Shown piece after piece: positions 12,133-22,909 of a stretch of 64,000 nucleotides of DNA. The notes below the pieces were generated by a model. The model saw nothing but the letters and a program-made list of their open reading frames with translations. It had not been told where the DNA came from and ran no database searches. The stretch is from assembly GCA_017871115.1 (NCBI GenBank), contig JAFCIZ010000011.1, positions 699,501 to 763,500 on the forward strand, read 5' to 3'. A program made the translations under genes and the position numbers. Each line of letters opens with the position of its first letter. Position 1 is the stretch's first letter. The stretch is from Cunninghamella blakesleeana. Its lineage: Eukaryota > Mucoromycota > Mucoromycetes > Mucorales > Cunninghamellaceae.

Positions 12133-12918
12133 TTATTCACTTTGAAAGAAAAATTGATGATTATCACTATTTAAACTACTTGAGCCTGTTCTTGCGCATA
12201 TTGTTCCTATTACAGGTTTTCCATTTGTGTCTTTCAATGGTGTATACATTGTACCTTGCTTCCAGTTCAAACTCCAAGGTGACCAAGGACATGTGAAGTT
12301 TGCACAAAACCTTTCATAATGATCTGCATACCAACCTTCCATTTTTATAAGTAGATATGAAACCATAGGCCTACAGGATTTTCCTGACTCAACTTTATAA
12401 GTTTGTGTATAACTTGTTTTATATGTTTCTGTAATTGTTTTGTCTAAAGAATATTCTTGTTTTAGATCTATTTTTATCACATATTTATCAACCTTTTCAT
12501 TGAATTCCAATTTAATGGCTTCCTTTGTTTGTGTTTGTAAAGTGTGTTCAGTATTTTTTGTAAATTCACAGTCCTTTTGAATGTCAAAACATTGGATTTC
12601 ATCACCAAAGACTTCTGGCCTTGTAAAGACATATTCATATTTTACAGGTTGCTTTTCAGAACCAATCACCTTATACTTGAACCAAGCTTTCTTCAAACCA
12701 GGACAAAATGGGTCAAACCAATTATCATAAGCACATGATTCCACAAAAGATGAACCTTCTAATGCATGGTTTTCATTATAATAATCAACTAAATCCTGCA
12801 TCTTTTTATTCAATTCACTGACATTTATCTCAGTTGGTGGCTCTTGTAAAGCCATAATGCTGCATAGCTGAAATATTAAAGTTAAGATTAATATTAAAAT
12901 ATTGATTTTCTTATTCAT
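12133..12918 (-). CDS. Secreted protein, possible aerolysin-type beta-rich fold
   Basis: An intronless ORF of 261 residues. The N-terminus is a typical signal peptide (MNKKINILILILTLIFQLCS then ALQ), so the protein is probably secreted. Eight cysteines are spread through the mature part. Residues ~125-185 alternate polar Thr, Ser, Gln and Lys residues with hydrophobic ones over a long stretch rich in TQT, TET and TSYTQT. This is followed by a conserved-looking block with SGKSC and KMEGWYADHYERFC. Long Ser/Thr-rich amphipathic strands are typical of the insertion region of aerolysin/ETX-MTX2-type pore formers, which is the basis of a tentative call. No named family is recognised with confidence. 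The gene lies among LINE and LTR fragments and its 3' end touches an LTR. Confidence 0.6.
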   Translation of the reverse strand: MNKKINILILILTLIFQLCSIMALQEPPTEINVSELNKKMQDLVDYYNENHALEGSSFVESCAYDNWFDPFCPGLKKAWFKYKVIGSEKQPVKYEYVFTRPEVFGDEIQCFDIQKDCEFTKNTEHTLQTQTKEAIKLEFNEKVDKYVIKIDLKQEYSLDKTITETYKTSYTQTYKVESGKSCRPMVSYLLIKMEGWYADHYERFCANFTCPWSPWSLNWKQGTMYTPLKDTNGKPVIGTICARTGSSSLNSDNHQFFFQSE

Positions 12919-13020
12919 TTTATACGCAAAAAATTAAAATATAAAGACAGTATCCCCCTATAGTAGTTAAAAAAAGTTTAAATAAATAAAAGGCAAAAAA
13001 TATATTTCTGCCAAAAACAT

Positions 13021-13262
13021 CATCTTATATTTAAGCAATAACACGAGTCCCCCCTTTGTATTACTATGACGACTGTAAGGGGTAACGCCTTCAATTTCGC
13101 CGATTCGGGACTCGATTAATTTATAAATATCTTTATTTGAGAGTCTATGCTTTTTAGAAAGCTCAAACATACCGAGTTTTCTTCCAAAGTATGTTGAGCA
13201 ATCTGCTCTGCTTTATGAATTCTTAGATGGTCTCTAAGAAGATGGTCTTCATAAATAACTTC
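13021..13262 (-). pseudogene. LINE ORF1 fragment
   Basis: On the minus strand it encodes a relic closely related to residues ~75-130 of the LINE ORF1 at 21270-22796 (KHRLSNKDIYKLIESRIGEI against KHGLSNKEIYKLIESQIGEI). It is truncated at both ends and interrupted by frame changes. Confidence 0.85.
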
Positions 13263-13289
13263 GGATCAGGTGGAGTTTAGGGACCTACA

Positions 13290-13330
13290 GTTATTTTTAT
13301 TTTTTATTTTTTATTTTTTTATATATATAT

Positions 13331-13376
<46 letters not shown>

Positions 13377-13530
13377 GTATATTTTATTTATTCTTATTCT
13401 TATTTATTTATTTGTTTATTTGTTTATTTGTTTATTTGTTTATTTGTTTATTTGTTTATTTCTTATTATTTTATTTGTTTTACTATTTTTTTGTTATTTT
13501 GTTGAAAAAAAAAAAAAGAAAAGAAAAAGA
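13290..13530. repeat. Cluster of simple repeats
   Basis: Consecutive simple-sequence tracts: T-rich pentamers, an (ATT)n run at about 13333-13377, an 8-bp TTTATTTG unit repeated about eight times at about 13403-13460, then an A-rich AAAAG tract. The 13270-13548 open frame is a by-product of these repeats. Confidence 0.9.
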
Positions 13531-13559
13531 AAAGAAAAGATAACATAAAAGAAAGATAA

Positions 13560-14098
13560 ACATAACCAGTATTGAATCTTGGCCAAAAATAAAATAACAA
13601 CTCGCAGCTTACAGTAAAAATATACTTTTTTAAAACTAAAAATTAAAAATATCTCTATTCATAGTTTAAATTATTTTTGCTTATATTTTGCTTAATATCA
13701 CATTTCATAATAAAATTTTCGAATATATAATATGTATTTTATATTAATATAAGTATACATTTTATAGATTGTTAAATTATTAATAAAATAAAAAAATAAA
13801 AAAATATTGAAAATAATACAGACTTATATTATACCAAATGAAGTTAATCACTTTACTTTTTTTTTTAAAAAATAAATTAATTTATTAAAGATTATTTTAA
13901 TATTAAACTATATACTTAATTTAATGACCTTATAAAATATATATATGAAAAAAAAAAGAAAGAAAATATGCAATATCAATAGAGATATATTTATTTGAAA
14001 TATATAGTAAACATATTACCATATTTAGAAATTTGCTAAGATTAAAAAAATGACAGCAATAATAATAATAATAAAAAATCAAACGATTTTAATACCAT
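13560..14098. other. AT-rich spacer
   Basis: No coding frame, RNA gene or recognised repeat. Confidence 0.5.
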
Positions 14099-14651
14099 TG
14101 TCGTATCAGGCTATTTTATCTTATAGTAAACAAATATAATACTATGATTATATAATAGTAAATAGTATAAAGTAAAATAATGATAATGATCGTCAAGTAC
14201 ACTGAGATTAATATATATAATCTTTTATTTAAATGAATAGCTTATACTAAATAAGGAGTTAAATCTAACTCAGATATATTATTATCTTTAAACTGTCAAA
14301 CTTTATAAATTAAATGTTGAAAGTCCCTATATTGAATTTAACTATATTACTGCATTAATATATAAAAGAACCAATGACAGTTATCATGAATCATCACATA
14401 GTAATAATAAAAGATATGAAAGATCGTCATAATGAGGTTATAAATCATATTGATTAATATCACTAATCATATGAAAAGTGGAATATTATTTTATATAAAT
14501 ACTAAAGCAGAATTAGATTATTATTACAATTTTTATCTTATATTTATAATAAAAACAACCAACCAAGGAATTTCATTTAATTGTTTTGTTTTTCTCTTTT
14601 ATATATAAAACTATTTATTTTACCTATTTTTTAATTTTAACTTATTTTTCA
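14099..14651 (+). mobile_element. LTR-like repeat, family B
   Basis: Starts TGTCGTATCAGGC and ends TTTTTCA. It aligns over its whole ~550 bp with the solo LTR at 38675-39226, which defines the ends. No target-site duplication is visible here (ACCAT left, AAGGA right), and the right end joins a LINE ORF1 fragment directly. Confidence 0.8.
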
Positions 14652-15010
14652 AAGGATCCTCCAAAAATGTTTTGATCCTTATCCACATCACTATCCTTAT
14701 CGTTTATAGCCCAATCCATTTTTGATAAAATGTTATCTGAAGTGGTTGTATCTTCAGATGGTGCCAACTTATCGGAGGATTCAATTTTGTTTTTTGATGA
14801 ACTATTTTTATTTAGGTCATCATCTGATTTTTCTTCCTTATCCAAAACCATAAGGTTTGTTGATTTGGTGTCTGTTACTTTTTTCTCTTTGACTACCTTT
14901 TTCTTTTCAACATTGGCTATAGCATCCGTTCTTTGACCTTCTTTCATTTTTTCATATGTATTTAATTCTTTTTGGAAATCGGCTTCTTTCATTTTACAAA
15001 AACGAGTTAT
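14652..15010 (-). pseudogene. LINE ORF1 C-terminal fragment between two LTRs
   Basis: The minus-strand frame begins TRFCKMKEADFQKELNTYEK, which matches ARFCKEKNSDIEKDMVRYEL just after the second zinc knuckle of the LINE ORF1 at 21270-22796. The fragment is cut on one side by the family A LTR (15011) and on the other by the family B LTR (14651). The stop codon and the first residues of the open frame are supplied by the LTRs. Confidence 0.8.
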
Positions 15011-15420
15011 TGTTGAATTTATCAATTAAAAATTATACAAAAAATTAAAAACAAAGAAATATTGTGAAACTTTTGGTTAACCTTTATTCAAATGTAAAAG
15101 ACAAGGGTTGTATTTATACCTTTTAGTGGATTGGTGACACTGGGCTTAGTTTATATGTTATATAATATGAAAATAGAATTATAAAGTTATCTAGTAAAGG
15201 TAACGTGAATTAGAATGGAGTTTAAAGTGTGTCTATGGTAATGGATCTGCGGGATTAGAAGATTTAAAGTTATAGCAATGCATAAGCTAATAGGAATAGA
15301 TCATTTTGTATCAGGTACACAGTAGTGAATTTATAATAAATATCAAATATTTCATGTAGGTTATAAGTGTATTATAATTATGAAGTCATTTAATATTGTT
15401 ATTTTATGTTAAATACAACA
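15011..15420 (-). mobile_element. LTR of family A, minus orientation
   Basis: Read on the minus strand it runs TGTTGTATTTA to AATTCAACA, 410 bp, with the TATA box and AATAAA shared by the other copies. The flanks (GTTAT and GAGCT) do not form a target-site duplication, so one side has probably been rearranged since insertion. Confidence 0.9.
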
Positions 15421-15625
15421 GAGCTAAAGATAAAATGGTAAGAACATAACTACAAGTAAAAACGAAAAAAGTGACCACGTAAGCCAATAATGATACACCC
15501 ATGAGCTATATTTTTTATTCAATAGATATATAAAAATTTAATAAATCGTATTAGATTCATTAGTATATAAACGATAGAGAAAATAATCTAGAACAAAAAC
15601 TCTATCCTAATAATGTTATGTTATT

Positions 15626-16679
15626 TTATAAATTTATACGACGACATTCTTTTTGATGACCAGTGTCCATTGGAACCTGAGCGCATTCAAAACCAGGAGG
15701 ACATGGTAAATCACTACCATTGTTGTATTTACCATATAATAACAATATTAAATGACTTCATAACTATAATACACTTATAATACACATGAAATATTTGATA
15801 TTTATTATAAAATCACTACTGTGTACCTGATACAAAATGATCTATTCCTATTAGCTTATGCATTGCTATAACTTTAAATCTTCTAATCCCGCAGATCCAT
15901 TACCATAGACACACTTTAAACTCCATTCTAATTCACGTTACCTTTACTAGATAACTTTATAATTCTATTTTCATATTATATCATATAAACTAAGCCCAGT
16001 GTCACCAATCCACTAAAAGGTATAAATACAACCCTTGTCTTTTACATTTGAATAAAGGTTAACCAAAAGTTTCACAATATTTCTTTGTTTTTAATTTTTG
16101 GTATAATTTTAATTGATAAATTCAACAACCATCACACTCCATGTCAACACCTAACGAACATTTACCATTAACACATTTAGATTCACCATCACAAGAAATA
16201 CCACTTGAGCAGTCTTCACCTACAAATGCTGTATTCAGACAAGATTTGGTTCGAAATCCATTACGTAGATGACAAAATCCTTGTCCTTGACAACATCCTT
16301 GAGTATCACAGTCTTCACCAAAGAAAGAGCATTTAGGATCAGGAATACATTTCGCACCCATTCCTGGTGGACATACTTCGCCTGGCTTACATTTATCATT
16401 TCCATTCAAAGCTCTATTACATCCACTACCATTACCATAGCTGTCACCTGACCATTTACCTCTACAATGACATTTCGAAGAACCATTGTGCATATAACAA
16501 ATGATACCATAATTTTCATCTTCATTGCAATATTTAGCATAATCATAGCACTGGTGTTCATATAGACATTCCACGATCTGACAGGTGCCATTTACGATAA
16601 AAGTGTCAGGTGCTTCACATCTTTGAGCTAAGACAATACTTAGTGTGGCTGCTAACAAATTGATGATAAATAACTTCAT
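15626..16679 (-). pseudogene. Secreted cysteine-rich protein gene split by a solo LTR
   Basis: The start is the ATG at 16677-16679, giving a clear signal peptide (MKLFIINLLAATLSIVLAQ) and a cysteine-rich mature protein of small disulfide-type repeats. There are about 25 cysteines, with CX-rich motifs such as CCQGQGFC and KCVNGKCS. The present reading frame stops at 16122, just inside a 407-bp LTR at 15721-16127. The LTR is flanked by the 5-bp duplication ACCAT. On the far side (15715 down to the TAA at 15626-15628) the same frame continues for about 27 more residues, with three further cysteines. The gene was therefore intact until this insertion, and the current product lacks its C-terminus. 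The family is not recognised. The frame outside the LTR has no other defect, so the event looks recent. Confidence 0.85.
15721..16127 (+). mobile_element. Solo LTR, family A, with target-site duplication
   Basis: TGTTGTATTTACC...TTCAACA, 407 bp, flanked by ACCAT at 15716-15720 and 16128-16132. It is a solo LTR left by recombination between the two LTRs of a full element. It interrupts the secreted cysteine-rich gene. Confidence 0.95.
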
Positions 16680-16837
16680 ATTTTTTAAATTACTAAGTTT
16701 ATAAGTTAAATAAATAAAAGGCAAAAAAATATATTTTAATCAAAAGCATTACGTTTTAATGGAGAGCAATAATGCGGATCACAAACCAGCTACGTTACAC
16801 AATATTTTAGAATTTTTGTTTTTGTTTTGTATTTAAA

Positions 16838-16900
16838 AACAACACTGCATTACTGTGTAATGCTTGTATTTTCTTTATTAGGCGAATTATAAACTCCTTT
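16838..16900 (+). repeat. Short hairpin repeat, copy 2 of 3
   Basis: Same GCATTACTGTGTAATGC hairpin and GGCGAATTATAAACTCC end as the copy at 10390. Confidence 0.8.
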
Positions 16901-16902
16901 TT

Positions 16903-17195
16903 TTTTGTATTTTTTTTTTTGACTTAAGAATCCTGTGTCTTAGGGGCGAGATTCGAAAACAAAACACTAAGGGGTATAAATAAAACAGAGCTACAAAGGG
17001 ATTATTTTTTTTTAAAAGAAAAAAATAAATAAAATAAAACGATTTGTATATCTAATTCTAATTCTATAATCTTAAAACAGAGGGTCTCACTTTTACAACA
17101 GTTACCGCTAAATATAAAGTTATTTCATGTTTGGCATTAGATGACGATGGTAGTGTTGTTCGTGTATCTCTTTCCCGTTTTTTTTTTGTATTTAA
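16903..17195. other. Unassigned sequence between hairpin repeats
   Basis: Between two copies of the hairpin repeat. A plus-strand frame at about 17065-17185 (KYKVISCLALDDDGSVVRV) looks protein-like but has no ATG and no recognised relative. It may be a relic of a gene or mobile element. Confidence 0.35.
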
Positions 17196-17262
17196 AATCA
17201 ACACTGCATTACTGTGTAATGCTTGTTGTGTATTCTTTATTAGACGAATTATAAACTCCCTT
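17196..17262 (+). repeat. Short hairpin repeat, copy 3 of 3
   Basis: Third copy of the hairpin block, ending CGAATTATAAACTCCC and joined to the homopolymer tail of the minus-strand LINE. Confidence 0.8.
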
Positions 17263-17369
17263 TAGCAAAAAAAAAAAAAAAAAAATAACAAACAAAAAAA
17301 AAACTAACTATATTTTCTAATTAAAGATCTTCAATCAGCTATTTAAATGTACAAAAGATAATTAAACAT

Positions 17370-20300
17370 AGATTGTATATTACTGCCAACCTAAGTTAAT
17401 ATCATTATAGTTGTGGAAGACCTTCCATCTTGCTAAAGCAAAATCTGTCCTCCAAGTTGTTTCTTCAAAGAAATGATGTCAGTGCTATTGCCAAAGTATC
17501 AATAAAACATGTCCTATTAGTACCAAAGTATTGTTGTTGACCTTATTAATACGATTAAAAGTTATTGATGACCAAATATTATTAAACTTCTCCTGTGGTA
17601 TATTTTTGGAATAAAGGAAAGCTTTCCAAAATTCCTTTTTCTTTTTACAGTGAAGAATAAAATGTTGATCATCTTCAAACTCAGGACAGAAGGAACAACG
17701 AGGAGTTTGAAACTTGGTTGGTATCATTTGATGCAATCTACAATTTGTTGGTAACTTATGGATCAATATTCTCCACCATATTTCTATGGCTTTATGAGGA
17801 ATATCTAGTTGCCAAAAATTGGACCAGTCAGCCTTCGACAAAAATGCACCTGGAATTTGTACCAGAGGTGGATGTTTGACAGGATAAATAGGAGGGCCTT
17901 GGAAGAGCCAATGTCTACGCAAGGAACTCAGAGAAGCTTTATGCACCATTATTGTGTTGGATGAGGAGGATAAGGAAAACTTCCATTCTTCCAGAACAGT
18001 GGAAACAGGAATATTACGACCTGCTCTACTGCTTTGAAAGAACTTGTTTTTAAGAAGAGGGTGGATTTTCAGTCGATCCAAAAGTAAAGAGGATAGTATA
18101 GCATCATACTTTTTCCGACTACGACTATTACTAGGAGGTGCTTCCATAAGATCTTTAGCAAACCAATTAGCTGGTATCAACCTTTTAATATCTAAAATAG
18201 GTTTAGATATTCTAGGTGATTCATTTAATACTAATGTTTTTCTAAGAGGCAGATATTTAATTGTTTCCCTCGACCAGTTTGAAGTAGGTTCTAGTGTAGG
18301 TAAGGGTACTAACATTTTTATCATATGCTTCATCTGTGGCAACTTTCTGAATTTTTTATTATAATAATGTGGATCAACAAGAATCGGAATGACAGAACAC
18401 TGATTAGTGTAATAGGTGATTAATTGTTGAAACACATTAAATAAAAAGTTGGTGACGTCTGAGGTGATCATCTTATTGATATATACCATATGAAGAGCTT
18501 TGAACTGATGATTTATATCAATTAGATTAATTCCACCTTGATTCTTTGGAGAGCAAAGGAAATGGTACGATGGTTTTGGAAAGAAAGGCACAACGTATTC
18601 ATATACTTCGAATTGATGCCAACCATTTTTCAGGGACTATTGTAACACGTAGGATATGCCATAAACGAGATAGGATCAACGAATTTGTCACTATAGATCT
18701 ACCTCTAATTGATAATGATCTTTGCTTCAGCACATTAATATGATTGGTAAGTTTATTTTCAACCGACCATAAGAAAGTGTTAAGTTGCTCTTTGCTGGAG
18801 TAAACTGGGTAACCTAGGTAAGTGATGGCTGTTGGATTTTCTTTGTCATGCCATGAAATTTGATCTGCCTTGGCTATTTCTTTCCAGACATCATGTCTTT
18901 CACCTGTTACTGAAAACATAATAGTCTTTTGAAAGTTAACTTTGGCATTACTGGCTTCACCATACAACTTTAGGATACCTTTAAGATAGTACCACTCTTT
19001 CAAATCCCTAACGAATACCAAGAGATCATCAGCATAGACTAGCAATTTGATGGTAACTGGATACTGTTTGTTTTCAACTGTTTCCACCTTTTGATCAAGT
19101 ATAGGTACACCATAAATATTACTTTCATTCAATGTGGTACGTAATAAAGGTTCAAAGGCAATATTGAAAAGTAAAGGTGATATTGGATCACCTTGACGTA
19201 AACCACGTTTCTGATCTATAGGAGCAGCCAACCAACCATTTACAGACAAACATATCTTTGTATTAAAGAAAAGGTCAAGTAAACAGTTTATCAGAGAGGA
19301 TGGGAAATGGAAACACTCTAATACTTTTTGAAGGTATAATGGATGAATCCTGTCATATGCTTTCTCTTGATCTAAGAGTAAACCTATGGAAGTATCATCA
19401 GGATTTGTATTTACAGTGTGTTGCATCAGAGTTTGTGTAATCCAGCCATTATCAGATATCAAACGGTGTGGCATGAAACCAGTTTGATATGGGTTGATAA
19501 TTTTTGGAAGACAACAGTTTAACCTATTTGCTATAATCTTTGTAAATATTTTAGCATCACAATTAATCAGAGATAGCGGGCGCCAATTTTGTAAGAGGGT
19601 ACGATCACCTTTCTTATATAATAGCACCATCTTGGTTTCTCTCCAAGAAGTAGGTTGTAATCCATTTAAAGCATCATTCATAATCAAACTAAGAAGTTCC
19701 AAAAGCTTGGGATGCATACCTAGGATGAGTTTATAAAACTCGAAACCTAAACCATCCAAACCTGGACTCTTGTGAATAGGACTGTGTTTGATTATGTTTA
19801 ATACATCCTCTTGTAAGATAGCAGCGGTTAGAAGATTTTGATCTTGAAAAGATAGCTTATTATTATCAGGTATATTATTGGTTAGGACATTAATAGCAGC
19901 AACATCAACATCCTGAGTGCTATACAATTCCTTGTAATAGCTTCTGGTTTCCTTAATAATATCCTTTATATCCGTATGGATCAGATGACTTACTGGATTT
20001 TGAATAGCTGTTAGGGTCATCCGTTTAGATCTAGTTTTTAAGGTATTAAAAAAATATTTATTATTTTTTTCACCTTTATCTGACCACATAGTATTGGATC
20101 TAATTATCAACTGTTGTGTCTTGACTTTATATAAATCATCAAGTTGATGTTCTATCTTTTCAATTTCTTCCTTAGATGAAACATTTTGTCTGGCTTCTTG
20201 TAATCGTTCAAGATCAGTTTTATACTTTTTGTTCTTTTCAGAGCTATAAAGTGTGGTACATATCTTTACTTTTACTTTAATCTTATCCCATAATAATTGC

Positions 20301-21187
20301 CTATTGATGGTCTGTAGGTCAATATTATCTATCAGATTATGAAGTAACTCTGACAGGATAGGATAAAATTCATTGTCATGGAGTAATTGTGGATTAAATC
20401 TCCAAGTACCTGGTCCTATTTGCATCGAATCACTAGTATGTATTGACATAGCTAGTAAGTGATGGTCAGTCCATTCAGAAGGTAAGTAAGCCAGTAGAGT
20501 GTTTATCAAATCCTCTTTTAAATTACTAGAGATGAAGATATAATCAATAGTAGATCTAGTACGCCCTCTTTTAAAAGTTGAAAGAGGTTTGTACATACGA
20601 TCAGGGCTATTGTTATTGGCACTAAATGCATCTATGTAATTAGTCAGTAGGTGCTGTATCCATGGCTGATGATCACAATAGGAATAATGACGATGGTCAT
20701 ATATGTGTATATTGAAATCACCAAGAATCATATGCTTGTTCGGTAAAGGAGGAGCTATAACTTGTGGGTTATCTAAGATACTGTTATAGAAAGGAATTCT
20801 TTGATCTCGATTTGCCGGAGCATAGATATTAGTTATGTAGCACAGCTGTTGATTATCTTCTGTAGAGATGATAGTACCAGCTGTGATTCTTTCGTCCAGA
20901 CTAATACTTTGGTCTATAATAGTCAGTTTTGGATTAAGACAAATAATTGCTGTATATTTAGAAAATAAACAACAAGAATTTGGAAAAAGGTAATGTAGAG
21001 TTCGTACATCAGATGGAGATAAATGATTATGTTTCGAAGAAGCAGTTAGTTCTTGTAGACATAATACATCGGCTTGAGGGTGAATACGTGAACGTAAAAA
21101 ACGAGAGTATTCTTTTTGAGTTTGAGAATGATTAGATTTGAATACACTACGTGCATTCAGAGAGGAAATATTGATTTTTGATAGTGT

Positions 21188-21190
<3 letters not shown>
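17370..21190 (-). pseudogene. LINE ORF2: AP endonuclease, reverse transcriptase, zf-RVT
   Basis: The ATG at 21188-21190 opens an 863-residue frame. The N-terminus is an exonuclease/endonuclease fold (NISSLNARSV, LCLQEL, GDFNIHIYDHR, DYIFISS, WTDHHLLAMS). The reverse transcriptase has the fingers block, a KAYDRI motif and the catalytic LVYADDLLVF. A frameshift at about 18600 moves the continuation to the frame of 17485-18591, which carries the thumb region and the zinc module (EIWWRILIHKLPTNCRL, CSFCPEFEDDQHFILHC). Two further stop codons just before 17485 interrupt the C-terminal tail, whose coding signal runs on to about 17370. A run of about 32 adenines sits directly before the ATG. The protein reverse transcribes LINE RNA at nicked target DNA. 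Confidence 0.88.
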
Positions 21191-21230
<40 letters not shown>

Positions 21231-21269
21231 TATTTATATTTATATATAAACACAAAACAAAAATTAGAT

Positions 21270-22796
21270 TTAATTCTTGTTCACATTGGAAACTTTCTTG
21301 ACTGAAAGGTCCTTTGGAACAGAATTATCTTTTTTCCTGTCTAGAATAAGACTTGCGTGAGGGTTTGACATAGATGAAGCAATAGCTAATCTATTCTTTG
21401 CTTTTGCCGTAGTCATACGAAGCATATCCACCTGATTTGATATTACCTTTTCTTGGTGTACTGACTTGACTGATGATTTCTTTTTACTATCTATGTCCAT
21501 TGCCATTGTCTCTGGATCTATATCCATAGTGGTACGTTTGGTAATGGGAGCATATTTAGATGCATTAAGACCATCTTGATCCATTGTAACTTTGGTTACA
21601 GTTACATCCTTAGTATCAACCTCCATTGGTGCTGACTTGGTTTTATTACCTCCTGATTTGTTCAAGCTGATAATTTTTGTTTCTTCTACGGTAGTTTTAC
21701 CATCGACCATGTTAGTCTTATGTAAATCTCCTACCTTACCTTCAATAACCTTTGGTACTTGAGAAGAGGTATCTACCTCTGTAGTTTCCAAATCTCCTTT
21801 TTTTACTTTTTCATCGTTGGTTTGTACCCCATCCTTTGATGACTTTTGATTACTAGCAGCCTGTTTTTTCTTACGTTGCTCTTCTTTTAAGAGCTCGTAT
21901 CTGACCATATCCTTTTCTATATCGCTATTCTTCTCTTTGCAGAAGCGAGCGATATGTCCTTTGACCAAACATTTTGAGCACGTTATTTGTTTCATAAGTG
22001 GACAATCTTTGCGAATATGGCCAGATTGTCTACATTGAAAACAGACTGGTGGGGCACCTTTATACGACGCTGGCATATAGCTGTCCCAAAAAGAAAGATA
22101 AAGCATTCTTTGAAGTGGTTGATACTTCTTTGCTTCGTCTGTATCGTTGGTGTCCAAAAGCACCGAAACTTGACCTTCAAAATAACCATCATTGGTAAGT
22201 TTTTTAATTTGGCAAACCTTACCATAAATGCTCATGGATAAGAAAATACCATCCAACAATTCAGCTTGTTTTTTTGGAATATAATCCAAAAGCACTCTTA
22301 CCATCTTTGGTGGAGTTGCTGAATTATTTATTTTGCTTGGGCTTGCTTTATAAAGTAGTTCATCTATGATGAAACCTTTTTCAATTGCTTCCTCAGCGTG
22401 TTTATTATCCTTGAAATTTATACCTAACAGTATGGTACCTCTCGTGTTACCATGACGACTATACGGAGTAACACCTTCTATTTCACCTATTTGGGACTCA
22501 ATTAGCTTGTAGATTTCCTTATTTGAGAGCCCATGTTTCTTAGGAAGTTCGAAGAGCACAGAGTCTTCCTCCAAAGCGCGTTGAGCAATTTGTTCTGCCT
22601 TATGAATTCTTAAGTGATCTTTAAGAAGATCATCTTCATACATGACTTCATGAGCAATATTTATTTGCTCTCCATAGATATTTTTATTTTGCATGGCATT
22701 AGGTATTCTTTTTTCCATACCTTTCGCCACTTTTTCTGCCCATGTTTCCCCGATTCCATTTCGAGGAAGATGGTTAGAATCTTCAGTATTAGACAT
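21270..22796 (-). CDS. LINE ORF1 Gag-like protein with CCHC zinc knuckles
   Basis: An uninterrupted 508-residue ORF, 80 bp upstream of ORF2 on the same strand. Residues ~40-200 form an RNA-binding-like region. They are followed by two zinc knuckles, CFQCRQSGHIRKDC and CSKCLVKGHIARFC, both CX2CX4HX4C. The C-terminal third is Lys/Ser/Thr-rich and low in complexity. Proteins of this type coat LINE RNA into a ribonucleoprotein particle. Relics of the same ORF occur at 13021, 14652 and 37630. Confidence 0.9.
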   Translation of the reverse strand: MSNTEDSNHLPRNGIGETWAEKVAKGMEKRIPNAMQNKNIYGEQINIAHEVMYEDDLLKDHLRIHKAEQIAQRALEEDSVLFELPKKHGLSNKEIYKLIESQIGEIEGVTPYSRHGNTRGTILLGINFKDNKHAEEAIEKGFIIDELLYKASPSKINNSATPPKMVRVLLDYIPKKQAELLDGIFLSMSIYGKVCQIKKLTNDGYFEGQVSVLLDTNDTDEAKKYQPLQRMLYLSFWDSYMPASYKGAPPVCFQCRQSGHIRKDCPLMKQITCSKCLVKGHIARFCKEKNSDIEKDMVRYELLKEEQRKKKQAASNQKSSKDGVQTNDEKVKKGDLETTEVDTSSQVPKVIEGKVGDLHKTNMVDGKTTVEETKIISLNKSGGNKTKSAPMEVDTKDVTVTKVTMDQDGLNASKYAPITKRTTMDIDPETMAMDIDSKKKSSVKSVHQEKVISNQVDMLRMTTAKAKNRLAIASSMSNPHASLILDRKKDNSVPKDLSVKKVSNVNKN

Positions 22797-22909
22797 AGCT
22801 GAAAATTCTATAAATTGTTAACAGTAGTTGCCGCAAGTGTAGGTTGGGTTACTTTCTGTTGTTTTAGTGGTATTTTATTTTTTATTTGTTGTGAATGGCT
22901 TTGTATTCT

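Larger units (their letters stand above)
17267..22830 (-). mobile_element. Near full-length LINE (non-LTR retrotransposon)
   Basis: A two-ORF element on the minus strand: ORF1 (21270-22796, Gag-like), ORF2 (21190 down to about 17485, endonuclease, reverse transcriptase and zf-RVT), then a ~120-bp 3' UTR. The homopolymer at its 3' end reads as poly-T in the element's sense. The layout (APE-type endonuclease, no RNase H, ORF1 with CCHC knuckles) suits the L1/Tx1-like branch. A frameshift and premature stops in ORF2 suggest it is no longer autonomous. Fragments of related copies occur at 10.5, 11.5, 13.0, 14.7, 37.6 and 39.3 kb. The 5' boundary is not certain. Confidence 0.85.

Noticed and set aside
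13270..13548. Hydrophobic open frame that could pass for a membrane protein
   Set aside because: It is made of TTTATTTG and ATT simple repeats; no conserved content.
14642..15025. A small charged protein gene
   Set aside because: It is a LINE ORF1 fragment whose ends come from two flanking LTRs.
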